A stretch of 17,061 bases of DNA from Candidatus Omnitrophota bacterium (GTDB lineage Bacteria; Omnitrophota; Koll11; Duberdicusellales; 4484-171): positions 1 through 17,061 of the forward strand of contig JAUYCY010000064.1 in assembly GCA_030692055.1 (NCBI GenBank), given 5' to 3'. Under the pieces are notes generated by a model, which did not search any database, was not told the origin of the DNA, and was given only the letters and a program-made list of their open reading frames with translations. Below, one piece after another: positions 7,003-13,800 of the stretch. The translations under genes were made by a program, and so were the position numbers. Numbering within the stretch: the stretch's first letter is position 1; every line of letters starts with the position of its first letter.

Positions 7003-7094
7003 ACCCCGTTAGAAAGCTTGAAACGCGCATTACGCCCCGTTTTCGCTCTGTATATTTTACCCCGTGTTTACCCCACGGGGTTTTCTAACGGGGT
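7003..7094. repeat. Palindromic element between kamA and the ATP-grasp gene
   Basis: A 13-bp inverted repeat (ACCCCGTTAGAAA at 7003-7015, complement at 7082-7094) encloses a second hairpin CCCCGTG/CACGGGG (7060-7066 and 7074-7080). The rest of the 222-bp gap (7095-7208) shows no further signal. The element could lie in the leader of the ATP-grasp gene if kamA and that gene are co-transcribed. Confidence 0.7.
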
Positions 7095-7208
7095 AAACCT
7101 CTTACGAAGATGCGCCTCTGCCTAATTTTATAAGCGAATAACCTTGTAATGACGGCTTAATTAACCCGCTCAACTACCCTCATGGTTATGCTGAACGACG
7201 CCGAAACA

Positions 7209-8369
7209 CTAATCTTTGGGGTTATAATAGAAAAAGGCCTCATTCTTATAGTTACGTAGAATCAGGCCTTCGGGAGATACTGAAAGCAAGTAGTTAGGGC
7301 CGAGCGGAATTTTACCTTTACCTTCTGTGCCGTCCACGACAAATGTGGGAATACACATTCCTCCGGTATGGCCCCTTAACTCTTCCATTAGTTCTATACC
7401 CTTCCAGATGGACGTTCTAAAATGCGAAGCGCCGACAACCGGATCGCACTGATATAAATAGTATGGCCTTACCCTTATACTTTGAAGCTTTTGGCATAAT
7501 TCTAACATTACGCTTAAATTGTCGTTTACACCCTTCAAAAGCACCGACTGGCTGCTTACGGGAATACCGCAACGCTGTAATTTCTTACAGGCAAGCGTAG
7601 CCCCAGGAGTAATTTCCCAAGGATGGTTAAATTGGGTATTAATCCACAAATTTTCATATTTACTTAAAACTTTGCATAAATTATCATCTATGCGCTGAGG
7701 AAACACAACCGGCGCGCGAGTGCCGATACGAACTGCCTGGATATTATTTACGTTGGCAATAGATGAAAGTATATAATCAAGCCTTTCTGTTGATAATGTA
7801 AGCGGATCTCCACCGGAAACGATAATCTCTCGTATGTCTTTATTCTCCCTGACATAAGTTAACGCTAAATCAATATCCTTTAATGTAGGCTCAGGGATCC
7901 GGCTACGCCACAAGCGTTTCCTGGTGCAGTAACGGCAATACATAAAACAACGCCCTGTCGCCAAAAGAAGCGCTCTGTCGGGATAACGGTGCACCAAACA
8001 AGGAATAGGAGAAGTTTTCTCTTCACCGAGAGGATCAATTTTTTCATGGATTTGCCACTGTAGCTCATCTACAGAAGGAATACATTGTTTTCTTATGGGA
8101 TCGCTGGCATTAGATGGATCTCTTATCAAAGAAAGATAATAGAGTGGTATTCTCATATGAAAAGTCTTAACAACCTGTTTTAGGAGTTGCTTTGTCTCTT
8201 CTGTTAGAGGAAAAATTTTAGAAAGGTCATCAATATTTTTGAAGGAATTTCTGCACGCGGTATGCCAATTTTCTTCTACGATAATATCATTTTTATAAAT
8301 TGCAGGTTCTGTATTACTGCCCCCAGGTTCCTCTTCCAAAGAACTCATTGTTTTTTTACGTTCACCCAT
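7209..8369 (-). CDS. kamA: Lysine 2,3-aminomutase (KamA-family radical SAM, PLP enzyme)
   Basis: 386 residues. The radical-SAM cluster motif is Cys141-x3-Cys145-x2-Cys148 (RCFMYCRYCTRKR), followed by the SAM-binding SGGDPL (185-190). The PLP lysine is expected at Lys353 in GKGKIPLGPNY. Two aspartates that in the clostridial enzyme hold the side-chain amine of lysine are present: Asp309 (QCDPVVGASHFRT) and Asp346 (FVVDG). This favours lysine over glutamate as substrate, hence conversion of L-lysine to beta-lysine in the cytoplasm. It is a little shorter than the clostridial enzyme and longer than the EF-P-modifying EpmB. ATG 8369 is chosen because AAAGGAGG precedes it by 9 bases. That Shine-Dalgarno is the end of a structured leader shared with two other genes here. 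No acetyltransferase (ablB) is adjacent. Confidence 0.88.
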   Translation of the reverse strand: MGERKKTMSSLEEEPGGSNTEPAIYKNDIIVEENWHTACRNSFKNIDDLSKIFPLTEETKQLLKQVVKTFHMRIPLYYLSLIRDPSNASDPIRKQCIPSVDELQWQIHEKIDPLGEEKTSPIPCLVHRYPDRALLLATGRCFMYCRYCTRKRLWRSRIPEPTLKDIDLALTYVRENKDIREIIVSGGDPLTLSTERLDYILSSIANVNNIQAVRIGTRAPVVFPQRIDDNLCKVLSKYENLWINTQFNHPWEITPGATLACKKLQRCGIPVSSQSVLLKGVNDNLSVMLELCQKLQSIRVRPYYLYQCDPVVGASHFRTSIWKGIELMEELRGHTGGMCIPTFVVDGTEGKGKIPLGPNYLLSVSPEGLILRNYKNEAFFYYNPKD

Positions 8370-8378
8370 TTTTACTTT

Positions 8379-8513
8379 CCTCCTTTAATGAGTAGATAAC
8401 TTACGGTAGCCCGTAGGGGGCGAACGTAAGTTATAGCGAAGCGTCTGCGAATTAAACCCTTGACATTTACTTTGATAATTTTTTAAGGTAGATGTCAAGG
8501 GTTAAATTCAGAC
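8379..8513 (-). promoter_or_regulatory. Two-hairpin structured leader, copy A (kamA)
   Basis: In gene sense, hairpin 1 (8513 to 8443) starts GTCTGAATT and closes AATTCGCAGAC, with CCCTTGACAT/ATGTCAAGGG inside. Hairpin 2 has a perfect 10-bp stem ATAACTTACG/CGTAAGTTAT (8425-8434 with 8396-8405), and its apical part has the GTTCGCC...GGCTACC pattern. It ends TCATTAAAGGAGG, the last bases being the kamA Shine-Dalgarno. TTGACA inside hairpin 1 could serve as a -35 box, but no good -10 box follows. Copies B and C precede two other genes. Confidence 0.7.
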
Positions 8514-8568
8514 TTATAATTTTTGTTCGCTACATTCCATAAATTATGTCTTCATTTAAAAAAAATAT

Positions 8569-8595
8569 CCCTCTCACTGCTGCACAATGAGAGGG
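8569..8595 (-). terminator. Intrinsic terminator after the small exported protein gene
   Basis: A perfect 8-bp stem (TGAGAGGG/CCCTCTCA) with an 11-base loop is followed on the minus strand by ATATTTTTTTTAAA. It lies about 110 bp downstream of the stop codon at 8704 and before leader copy A, so kamA probably starts its own transcript. On the plus strand the hairpin is followed by AAAATTTTT, so it may work both ways. Confidence 0.75.
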
Positions 8596-8613
8596 AAAAT
8601 TTTTCATTATTTT

Positions 8614-8674
8614 ATTCCGACACGACAAAACTACCCCGACATTATGTCGGCGTAACCGCAAGCATAGTCGGGAT
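8614..8674. repeat. Intergenic relative of the element inserted in the ATP-grasp gene
   Basis: 61 bp with arms ATTCCGAC (8614-8621) and GTCGGGAT (8667-8674) and a central hairpin CCGACAT-T-ATGTCGG. It matches 6432-6493 in size, arms and internal layout. The central stem differs by paired changes (ACGT/ACGT there, ACAT/ATGT here), which suggests that the fold is kept. Confidence 0.75.
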
Positions 8675-8703
8675 AGCCCGCACAGCTTCCTGCCTAATAA
8701 CTC

Positions 8704-9123
8704 TTAGTATTCTTTAGGCAAATTTTCTTCGCCAGAAACGCCTTCTTCAGAGTTCGACATAGACTCTTCTTCAAATATATAATTACAACTTTTTACCCTT
8801 GGGCCTGCGTCTGTTTTTTCTACGATAACCTCCACCTTATCCCCTACCTCTAAATAAGAATCTTCCAAAAGTTCTTTTGTTACTAAAACTTTTGTGGTAT
8901 CTACAACCATTGAACTCCCATCCGCAGCAATTTCTTTTATCGTGCCTTTAATTGTTTCTTCTTGCGGTAGGCTTTGAGTTTTTGGCTGCTGGGTAGCATC
9001 GGGAGCCTGCTCTGCTGCAGATTCCTTAACTACGCTTGTTTGGGTCTTAGTGTCTTGACCAAAAGTAGGCGTCAAGGCAATAAAAGCAAAAACTATAAAC
9101 AATGACAATAATATTTTCAACAT
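8704..9123 (-). CDS. Small exported protein of unknown function
   Basis: 139 residues. Residues 1-22 form a signal peptide (MLKILLSLFIVFAFIALTPTFGQ). Residues 23-55 are a low-complexity Gln/Thr/Ala/Pro linker. Residues about 56-120 look like a small beta-barrel (GTIKEIAADGSSMVVDTTKV, then YLEVGDKVEVIVEK), similar in feel to periplasmic OB-fold or DUF5666-type domains. The tail is acidic (SNSEEGVSGEE). No Cys pair or catalytic motif is evident. ATG 9123 is preceded by AAAGGAGG from leader copy B. A terminator follows at 8569-8595. The gene shares its leader type with kamA and the LysW-like gene, which suggests common control, but no function can be given. Confidence 0.75.
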   Translation of the reverse strand: MLKILLSLFIVFAFIALTPTFGQDTKTQTSVVKESAAEQAPDATQQPKTQSLPQEETIKGTIKEIAADGSSMVVDTTKVLVTKELLEDSYLEVGDKVEVIVEKTDAGPRVKSCNYIFEEESMSNSEEGVSGEENLPKEY

Positions 9124-9128
9124 TCTAA

Positions 9129-9310
9129 CCTCCTTTAATGAGCAGACGATTTATGGTAGCCTATAGGCGAACACAAATCGTAAGCTTTAGCTGTCTGCGA
9201 ATTGCCCGCCACTGATATTTTATTATATGTGGGCGGGTCTGCCTCTGGCAGAAATCCTTGACATTTACCTTTATGACTCGTTAAGGTAGATGTCAAGGAT
9301 CTAATTTGAC
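9129..9310 (-). promoter_or_regulatory. Two-hairpin structured leader, copy B (small exported protein)
   Basis: Hairpin 1 pairs CCTTGACATTTACCTT (9256-9271) with AAGGTAGATGTCAAGG (9283-9298), one mismatch. Hairpin 2 has outer arms GCAGAC/GTCTGC (9142-9147, 9193-9198) and inner arms CGATTT/AAATCG, with the same GTTCGCC...GGCTACC apex as copy A. It ends TCATTAAAGGAGG at the start of the gene. Between the two hairpins there is an extra stretch (about 9203-9252) with its own GC-rich hairpins, as if another small repeat had landed there. Confidence 0.7.
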
Positions 9311-9355
9311 TACATAATTTTTCTACGCCCATAGCTTGAAAGATTATAAGTCTCA

Positions 9356-9571
9356 TTAGAATTCCTCTGAATCTGCTGCGTCTTCTTCGTCATAATCTTT
9401 TTCTTCCTCTGCTAACGAATTCATCACTTCTACCCGGGGCGGATCAAGTCTTATAATTTTTAATTCAGCGTCGCAACTAGGACAAACCGTTGTGTCACCA
9501 GTTTCCAAATAATCCTCCAACTCAAATTCATCTGCGCATTCTGGGCATTTTATCATCCGTACCCTTGCCAT
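9356..9571 (-). CDS. LysW-like zinc-ribbon protein with acidic tail
   Basis: 71 residues. Two CPxC knuckles (Cys9-Pro-Glu-Cys12 and Cys30-Pro-Ser-Cys33) form a small zinc ribbon. Both spacing and surrounding residues (CPECADEFELED, then TGDTTVCPSCDAEL, then IIRLDPPRVEV) match LysW, the amino-group carrier protein of lysine and arginine biosynthesis. The C-terminal part is strongly acidic, as in LysW. LysW ends in EDWGE with a terminal Glu that carries the substrate; this one ends DSEEF, so a terminal Phe replaces the Glu. It is therefore either a relative with another job or a carrier with a changed end. No LysX, LysZ or LysY genes are nearby. ATG 9571 is set by GAAGGAGG, 7 bases away, at the end of leader copy C. 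Confidence 0.75.
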   Translation of the reverse strand: MARVRMIKCPECADEFELEDYLETGDTTVCPSCDAELKIIRLDPPRVEVMNSLAEEEKDYDEEDAADSEEF

Positions 9572-9578
9572 TTAAAAA

Positions 9579-9790
9579 CCTCCTTCAATGAACGCACAGC
9601 TTATGGCAGCTACTGCGAACCCCGCTAGGAATCTTCGATTTCTAAGCGGGGCGAACATAAGTTGTGCTGCGCGAATTTTGCCCCACACCCAGCGACATAT
9701 TCATTACGCTGGGATAGTTGGTTTACTTATTATTCAAATATCAGTTTGAGTTACCCATCACCCTATCTGGGTGTGGGGTAAAATTCAGAC
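9579..9790 (-). promoter_or_regulatory. Two-hairpin structured leader, copy C (LysW-like gene)
   Basis: Hairpin 1 pairs CCCCACACCCAG (9681-9692) with CTGGGTGTGGGG (9767-9778), with the flanks AATTCGCGCAG and GTCTGAATT seen in copy A. Hairpin 2 pairs CGCACAGCTTATG (from 9593) with CATAAGTTGTGCTGCG (9656-9671) and holds an extra inner hairpin CCCCGC/GCGGGG (9620-9651). It ends TCATTGAAGGAGG. Stem sequences differ completely from copies A and B while pairing is kept. Confidence 0.7.
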
Positions 9791-9814
9791 AAGTCCCGTC
9801 CTGAGGAAACGTCT

Positions 9815-9964
9815 TCATTTTATATTAGCCCTTCTTTTTTTTAGTTCTTTTTCTGCCTGCCACCAATCGCCTGTAGCGCTACTGCCGGGTTTGCCTTTGT
9901 TTAACTAGATGTAATACGCTACTCGCTTATCTTTTTCAAATCGCCGGAAGAATACTTGCAACAA
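9815..9964 (-). pseudogene. DUF2934-like small protein, decayed
   Basis: A minus-strand frame from 9964 reads KRVAYYI, then TAG (9905-9907), then LNKGKPGSSATGDWWQAEKE and a basic tail ending at TGA 9815-9817. With a residue such as Tyr at the TAG, this matches the DUF2934 pattern of a short helix, Gly-Lys turn and DWWQAEKEL end. No start codon or Shine-Dalgarno is visible, and the upstream codons overlap the other decayed frame. TAG is an ordinary stop elsewhere in this window (for example kamA), so recoding is unlikely. I read it as a dead gene, moderate confidence. Confidence 0.45.
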
Positions 9965-10189
9965 TTATCTTCTTGGCTTTTCTTGCGGTACAGGAAAGTA
10001 TACCCTAACGGGCACAAGTAAGACCCTTCCTTTAGAATGTATTAGGAAGGTCTATCCCCCTGGATAAAAAGGTTTTTGCTGTACCAACAAAAGGCTACCC
10101 CTGTTTCGTAGTTACCGCAAGGAAGTTCGAAGTTGTGAACTTGCCAACTTCGTTGGCAAGCGAACTTTCTTGATATTATTTTTTCTCAT
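9919..10189 (-). pseudogene. Possible decayed Cys-rich small gene behind a strong promoter
   Basis: ATG 10189 (MRKNNIKKV) is preceded by AAGGAG at a rather long spacing and soon stops at 10112. A neighbouring frame continues downstream with PCGNYETGVAFCWYSKNLF, a TAA at 10042-10044, then KEGSYLCPLGYTFLYRKKSQ and NCCKYSSGDLKKISE to TAG at 9919-9921. The Cys, Trp and Tyr content looks like a small metal-binding or disulfide protein, and a palindromic element sits between the first codons and this frame. One frameshift and one nonsense codon would explain it. Alternatively the stretch is a structured RNA, since 9982-9990 pairs with 10113-10121 and 10021-10031 with 10044-10053. I cannot decide. 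Confidence 0.35.
10123..10167. repeat. 45-bp palindromic element
   Basis: Outer arms AAGTTCG (10123-10129) and CGAACTT (10161-10167) enclose a 9-bp perfect hairpin, CTTGCCAAC (10140-10148) with GTTGGCAAG (10152-10160). It sits just after the first codons of the possible Cys-rich gene. Confidence 0.7.
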
Positions 10190-10243
10190 CGCCAGCGCTT
10201 TCTCCTTTTTAAAATTGGTTACAGTGATAATGCACCTAAGTAA

Positions 10244-10271
10244 AATATACTAAAAAAAACCTCTTTGTCAA
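10244..10271 (-). promoter_or_regulatory. Strong predicted sigma70 promoter reading toward the LysW-like gene
   Basis: TTGACA (10266-10271), a 16-bp spacer and TATATT (10244-10249) on the minus strand. It is followed by about 50 bases of AT-rich leader and an AAGGAG. It would transcribe the two decayed small genes and possibly run on into leader copy C and the LysW-like gene, since no clear terminator lies between. Confidence 0.6.
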
Positions 10272-10307
10272 ATATTTTTTGATATTTACTTTTAAAACGC
10301 AGCTTTG

Positions 10308-10353
10308 TCCTCGCCCTGATCCTTCGACTACGCTTCGAACAAGGGGGCGAGGA
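10308..10353 (-). terminator. GC-rich hairpin after the PII-like gene, candidate terminator
   Basis: TCCTCGCCC (10308-10316) pairs with GGGCGAGGA (10345-10353), starting 17 bp beyond the PII-like stop codon. No T-run follows directly on the minus strand, so termination efficiency is uncertain. The loop contains CCTTCGACTACGC, a motif also found in the repeat at 14961-15110, so it may instead be a repeat of that family. Confidence 0.5.
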
Positions 10354-10370
10354 TTGAGTGCCGCGATGTA

Positions 10371-10670
10371 TCAAGTAATTGCATCTAAAGCCCAACTAAA
10401 AGCTTTTACGCCTTCTTTACCTATATTACTTTTACGTAACGCTTGGACATTTGACAATAATTCCTTAGCTTGGTTGTCTTGACAAGCAACATATAAAATG
10501 TTATTTCTTCCCGGCCAAACGTCATTGCCTAAATGAATGCCGCTAGTTGTGCCGCGGCCGAATGTAGCCAAGATTTTGGAATAATTGTTAGTGGCGCACT
10601 TTTCTAAAACTTCCATTACTTCTGCATCAATAGCTTCGTTATAACTAATCATTACCATTTTTAAACTCAT
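10371..10670 (-). CDS. Small PII-like protein linked to the RND pump
   Basis: 99 residues from ATG 10670 (MSLKMVMISYNEAIDAEVME). Alternating strands and helices with a short loop GRGTTSGIHLGNDVWPG in place of the PII T-loop suggest a PII-like ferredoxin fold (about 100 residues, usually a trimer). The canonical PII uridylylation Tyr region and nucleotide-binding Lys pattern are not evident. Small PII-like proteins are known next to RND metal and drug pumps, where their role is unclear. The start at 10670 is preferred to ATG 10682 because GGAG lies 7 bases before it and overlaps the upstream ATG. It is the last gene of the efflux run, separated from the pump gene by a palindromic repeat. Confidence 0.65.
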   Translation of the reverse strand: MSLKMVMISYNEAIDAEVMEVLEKCATNNYSKILATFGRGTTSGIHLGNDVWPGRNNILYVACQDNQAKELLSNVQALRKSNIGKEGVKAFSWALDAIT

Positions 10671-10685
10671 ATTAATCTCCATTTT

Positions 10686-10826
10686 AAATCCGAAGCACGA
10701 AATCCGAATTCCGAAATAAATTCGAATGTTCCAATCTTTGAATTTTCTAAACTTTTTTAGCTTCGGTCATTAGAGTTTTGAAAATTTGAACATTGTTTCG
10801 GGTTTCGATATTCGGATTTCGGATTT
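10686..10826. repeat. Long inverted repeat of AAATCCGAA units between the pump and PII-like genes
   Basis: The left arm has AAATCCGAA (10686-10694) and further CCGAA units. The right arm has the complementary TTCGGATTT (10811-10819 and again at 10818-10826). Inner parts continue to pair roughly (GAATGTTCCAA near 10724 against GAACATTG near 10788). It fills nearly the whole gap. I recall similar CCGAAATCCGAA-type repeats from candidate-phylum metagenomes, but cannot verify this here. Confidence 0.75.
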
Positions 10827-10830
10827 TTAC

Positions 10831-13800
10831 CTACGCTCTACCATCTGTTTTCTGTACTCTGTTATCTGTTCTCCGATGAAACACCGCATATAAAGTCGGG
10901 ACAAATAACATTGTAATCAAAGTAGATATGGTTAAACCTCCGACCATGGTCACGCCTATGGGCTGCCAAGTCTCTGAGCCTTCGCCTCTCGATAAAGCTA
11001 AAGGAAGCAGTCCTGCTAAGGTAGTAATAGTAGTCATAAGTACCGGCCGCAAACGTTCTTTTCCGCCAAGAGTAACTGCCTCATACATAGATAAGCCCCT
11101 GGCGCGTAGTATCTGAATATAGCTTACTAAAACTATAGCGTTGTTAACCACAATACCCATAAGCATAACAATGCCTAAATAACTGATAACATTTAAAGTT
11201 ACGGGCTCAGGAAAAATGAATTTTAAAAAAGGTAGCTGCGTGGCAAGAAAACCTAAAATTACACCGGTAAAGGTAAATGGTATGGCAAACATAACAATGA
11301 AAGGGTCAAGTAAAGATTCAAATTGCGCAGCCATCACCATATATACCAAACATATGCCTAAAATTAAAAGCAAGAAAAGGTCTCTAAATGCCTTTTTCTG
11401 CTCATCAGCTTCGCCTCCGAAATTTACCATGATATCAGCGGGTAAAGTTATTTTGGCAAATTCATTTTTGAGGTCATCTACAATTTCTCCGGAAGAACGC
11501 TGGTAAGTATTACATTCCACTCTTACTATCCTTTCGCGGTTCTGGCGTTCAATCTCTATAGGCCCGAGGCTTTCGTAAATTTTTGCGATATTAGACAGTT
11601 TAATCGGCTTTCTTAAAACTCCGCCCTTTAACGTAATAACATCCTGTAAGGGCGTAAATGTCTTTATATCCTCCGGCAGAGGCGAAATAATCGGTAAATT
11701 TCCGATATCTTCTATCTTAGAACGCGAAGGCTCATCCAGCCTGACATAAATATCGTAGGTTTCGCCTTTTTCTCTATATTTAGTGGCAGATGAGCCTTCA
11801 ATAGAAGTTTTTAAATTATTAGCTATAGTATACATATCCAGGCTTAACATTGCCGCTTTTTCTCTATCCACTTCTATTCTAATTTCCGGCCTGCTTTCGT
11901 CCCGGGAAACGGCTACGTCAACCGCTCCGGGTATTTTTTCCATAATTGCTTTTATTTTTTGCGCCAAAGCGTCAGTATCGCTAAAAGAATGCCCGATTAT
12001 TTCAACTTGTATAGCTTTTCCGCCCATACCGGTAATAAGCCTGCCCAAAGGGTTACCGGTAGAGACGTCCGCTTTTATTACGCCGGGTATATTTCTTATA
12101 CGGCTACGCACGGCCTGGCCAACTTCTTTTACGGAGCGCTTTCTCTCCTGTTTAGGCACGAGTTTCGCTCCAGAAGAAATAACATGTGTTCCGGAAGCGC
12201 CCCCCATAGACCTTCCTACTCCGGTAACCGTGCCGCTTCTTACATAATAAAATTTTGCCTCCGGCACATCAGTTTTTAAAATTTCTTCTATGCGCTGCGC
12301 AATCTTGTCGGTTTCTTCAATTCGTGTTCCTACAGGAAGGCTAACCGTAATACGTAAATCTCCGGAATCTTCTTCCGGCATGAATTCACTGCCGACAAAG
12401 CGGCTTAAAAATAAACTGGCGATAAAAGCTACCAAAAATCCGAGAAGCACTATTTTTTTATGCCGTAATGCCCATCCCAGAGCGCGCGAATAAAACTCCT
12501 CCCATGACTTAAACATTTTTTCTGAAATCTCATAAATCTTTTCTTTCCAAGCGTGCAACCTGTGGCCTGCGGCTTGCGGCGTGATTTTCATCCACTTTGA
12601 ACAAAGCATAGGGCTGAAAGTGACGGCAGTAAAAAGAGAGGCTAGTAACGTAACAGTAATAATAATAGCAAGTTCTCCGAATATTATTCCTACTACTCCG
12701 GTGATAAATAACATTGGCAAATATACGACTATAGTAGTATATGTTGAAGCGGATATAGCTAAAAACATTTCCGAAGTTCCGAAAATTGCCGCCTCAGTGG
12801 GCCTGTTACCTTTTTGCAGGCGCCTATAAACATTGTCCACTACTACAATGGCATTATCTACCACCATACCAGTAGCTATAGCTACAGAAGAAAGGCTAAT
12901 AGTATTTATATTTTTACCGCTTAGGAAAAGATAGATAAAACTGATAAGCAAAGAAAAAGGGATAGTAAGAGCAACGATCGCACTCGGGGCAAACTGGCGC
13001 AGGAAAAACCAGACTACGGCAATTACCAAAACTATCGCTATCCAAAGCGAAGATTTTAAAGAATCTAGGGAGTTTATAATATCCTGAGAGGTATCAAAAA
13101 TAATATTCATCTTAACGTCAGCGGGAAGGTTTTTTTCTAGTTCTTTAATTCTTTTCTTAACGCGGTCAGCCACTTCTACGGCATTAGTTCCGCTTTGTTT
13201 TTGCACCATCATAATTATGCCGCGATCTTTATTGATACGCACCAGGCTGGTTACTTCTTTAAAGCTGTCCTCAACTTTTGCTATATCTTTTAAATAAATA
13301 GGTTTACCGTTACGTTTGCCTAAAATTACTAAGTTTATTTCGTCGGGGCTAGCAAACTCTCCGGGTAACCTTATCAGATAATCGGTGAGCCCGGTTTTAA
13401 GGCTGCCTACGGGTTGGGTAATATTTTCTTTTTTTAAAGCAGCCTGAATATCCAGAATAGAAAAAGCATAACCTTCAAGGCGCTGGCGGTCTACCCAAAT
13501 ATTGATTTGACGCTGCAGGCCTCCGCCTTGCAGTTGTACTGTCCCCACGCCGGGAAGCTGACGCAAAGCATCACCCACAGTTTTATCCATAAGATCGTAA
13601 AGTTCGGGATAAGTTTGTTTTGCTGTCACGCCTATAGCAAGGACAGGAATGTCTGCGGTATTAAATTTATGAATAAAAGGATTATCCATTTCATCGGGAA
13701 TATCAGGCAGGGATCTTTTAGCAAGCTCTATGCGGTCACGAATGTCATTCGAAGCTTCGTCTAAATTAGTTCCCCAAATAAATTTAAGAGTAATCACTGA

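Noticed and set aside
8523..8717. Plus-strand reading frame of 64 codons
   Set aside because: It spans the intrinsic terminator and the palindromic element at 8614-8674 and has no convincing start.
8396..9198. Fluoride (crcB) riboswitch in the leaders
   Set aside because: The GTTCGCC and CTAC pieces recall it, but the GATGG and CTGATGATG parts are absent and the downstream genes do not fit.
9135..9356. Minus-strand reading frame of 73 codons between the LysW-like and small exported protein genes
   Set aside because: It coincides with leader copy B and its hairpins; the residues show no domain-like pattern.
8379..9790. Integron cassette array with attC sites
   Set aside because: Genes in one direction with imperfect hairpins between them suggested it, but no GTTRRRY/RYYYAAC core sites or integrase are seen, and the hairpins sit before genes, ending at the ribosome site.
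9905..9907. Recoded TAG (Tyr or pyrrolysine) in the DUF2934-like frame
   Set aside because: TAG ends kamA, the RND gene and the ACP at sensible places, so it is an ordinary stop in this genome.
9982..10121. Known structured RNA such as tmRNA, RNase P, SRP, 6S or a common riboswitch
   Set aside because: Hairpins are present but none of the conserved core sequences of these RNAs could be found on either strand.
11783..12279. Long plus-strand frames inside the RND pump gene
   Set aside because: Antisense shadows of a well-conserved coding gene; translations look like no known protein.
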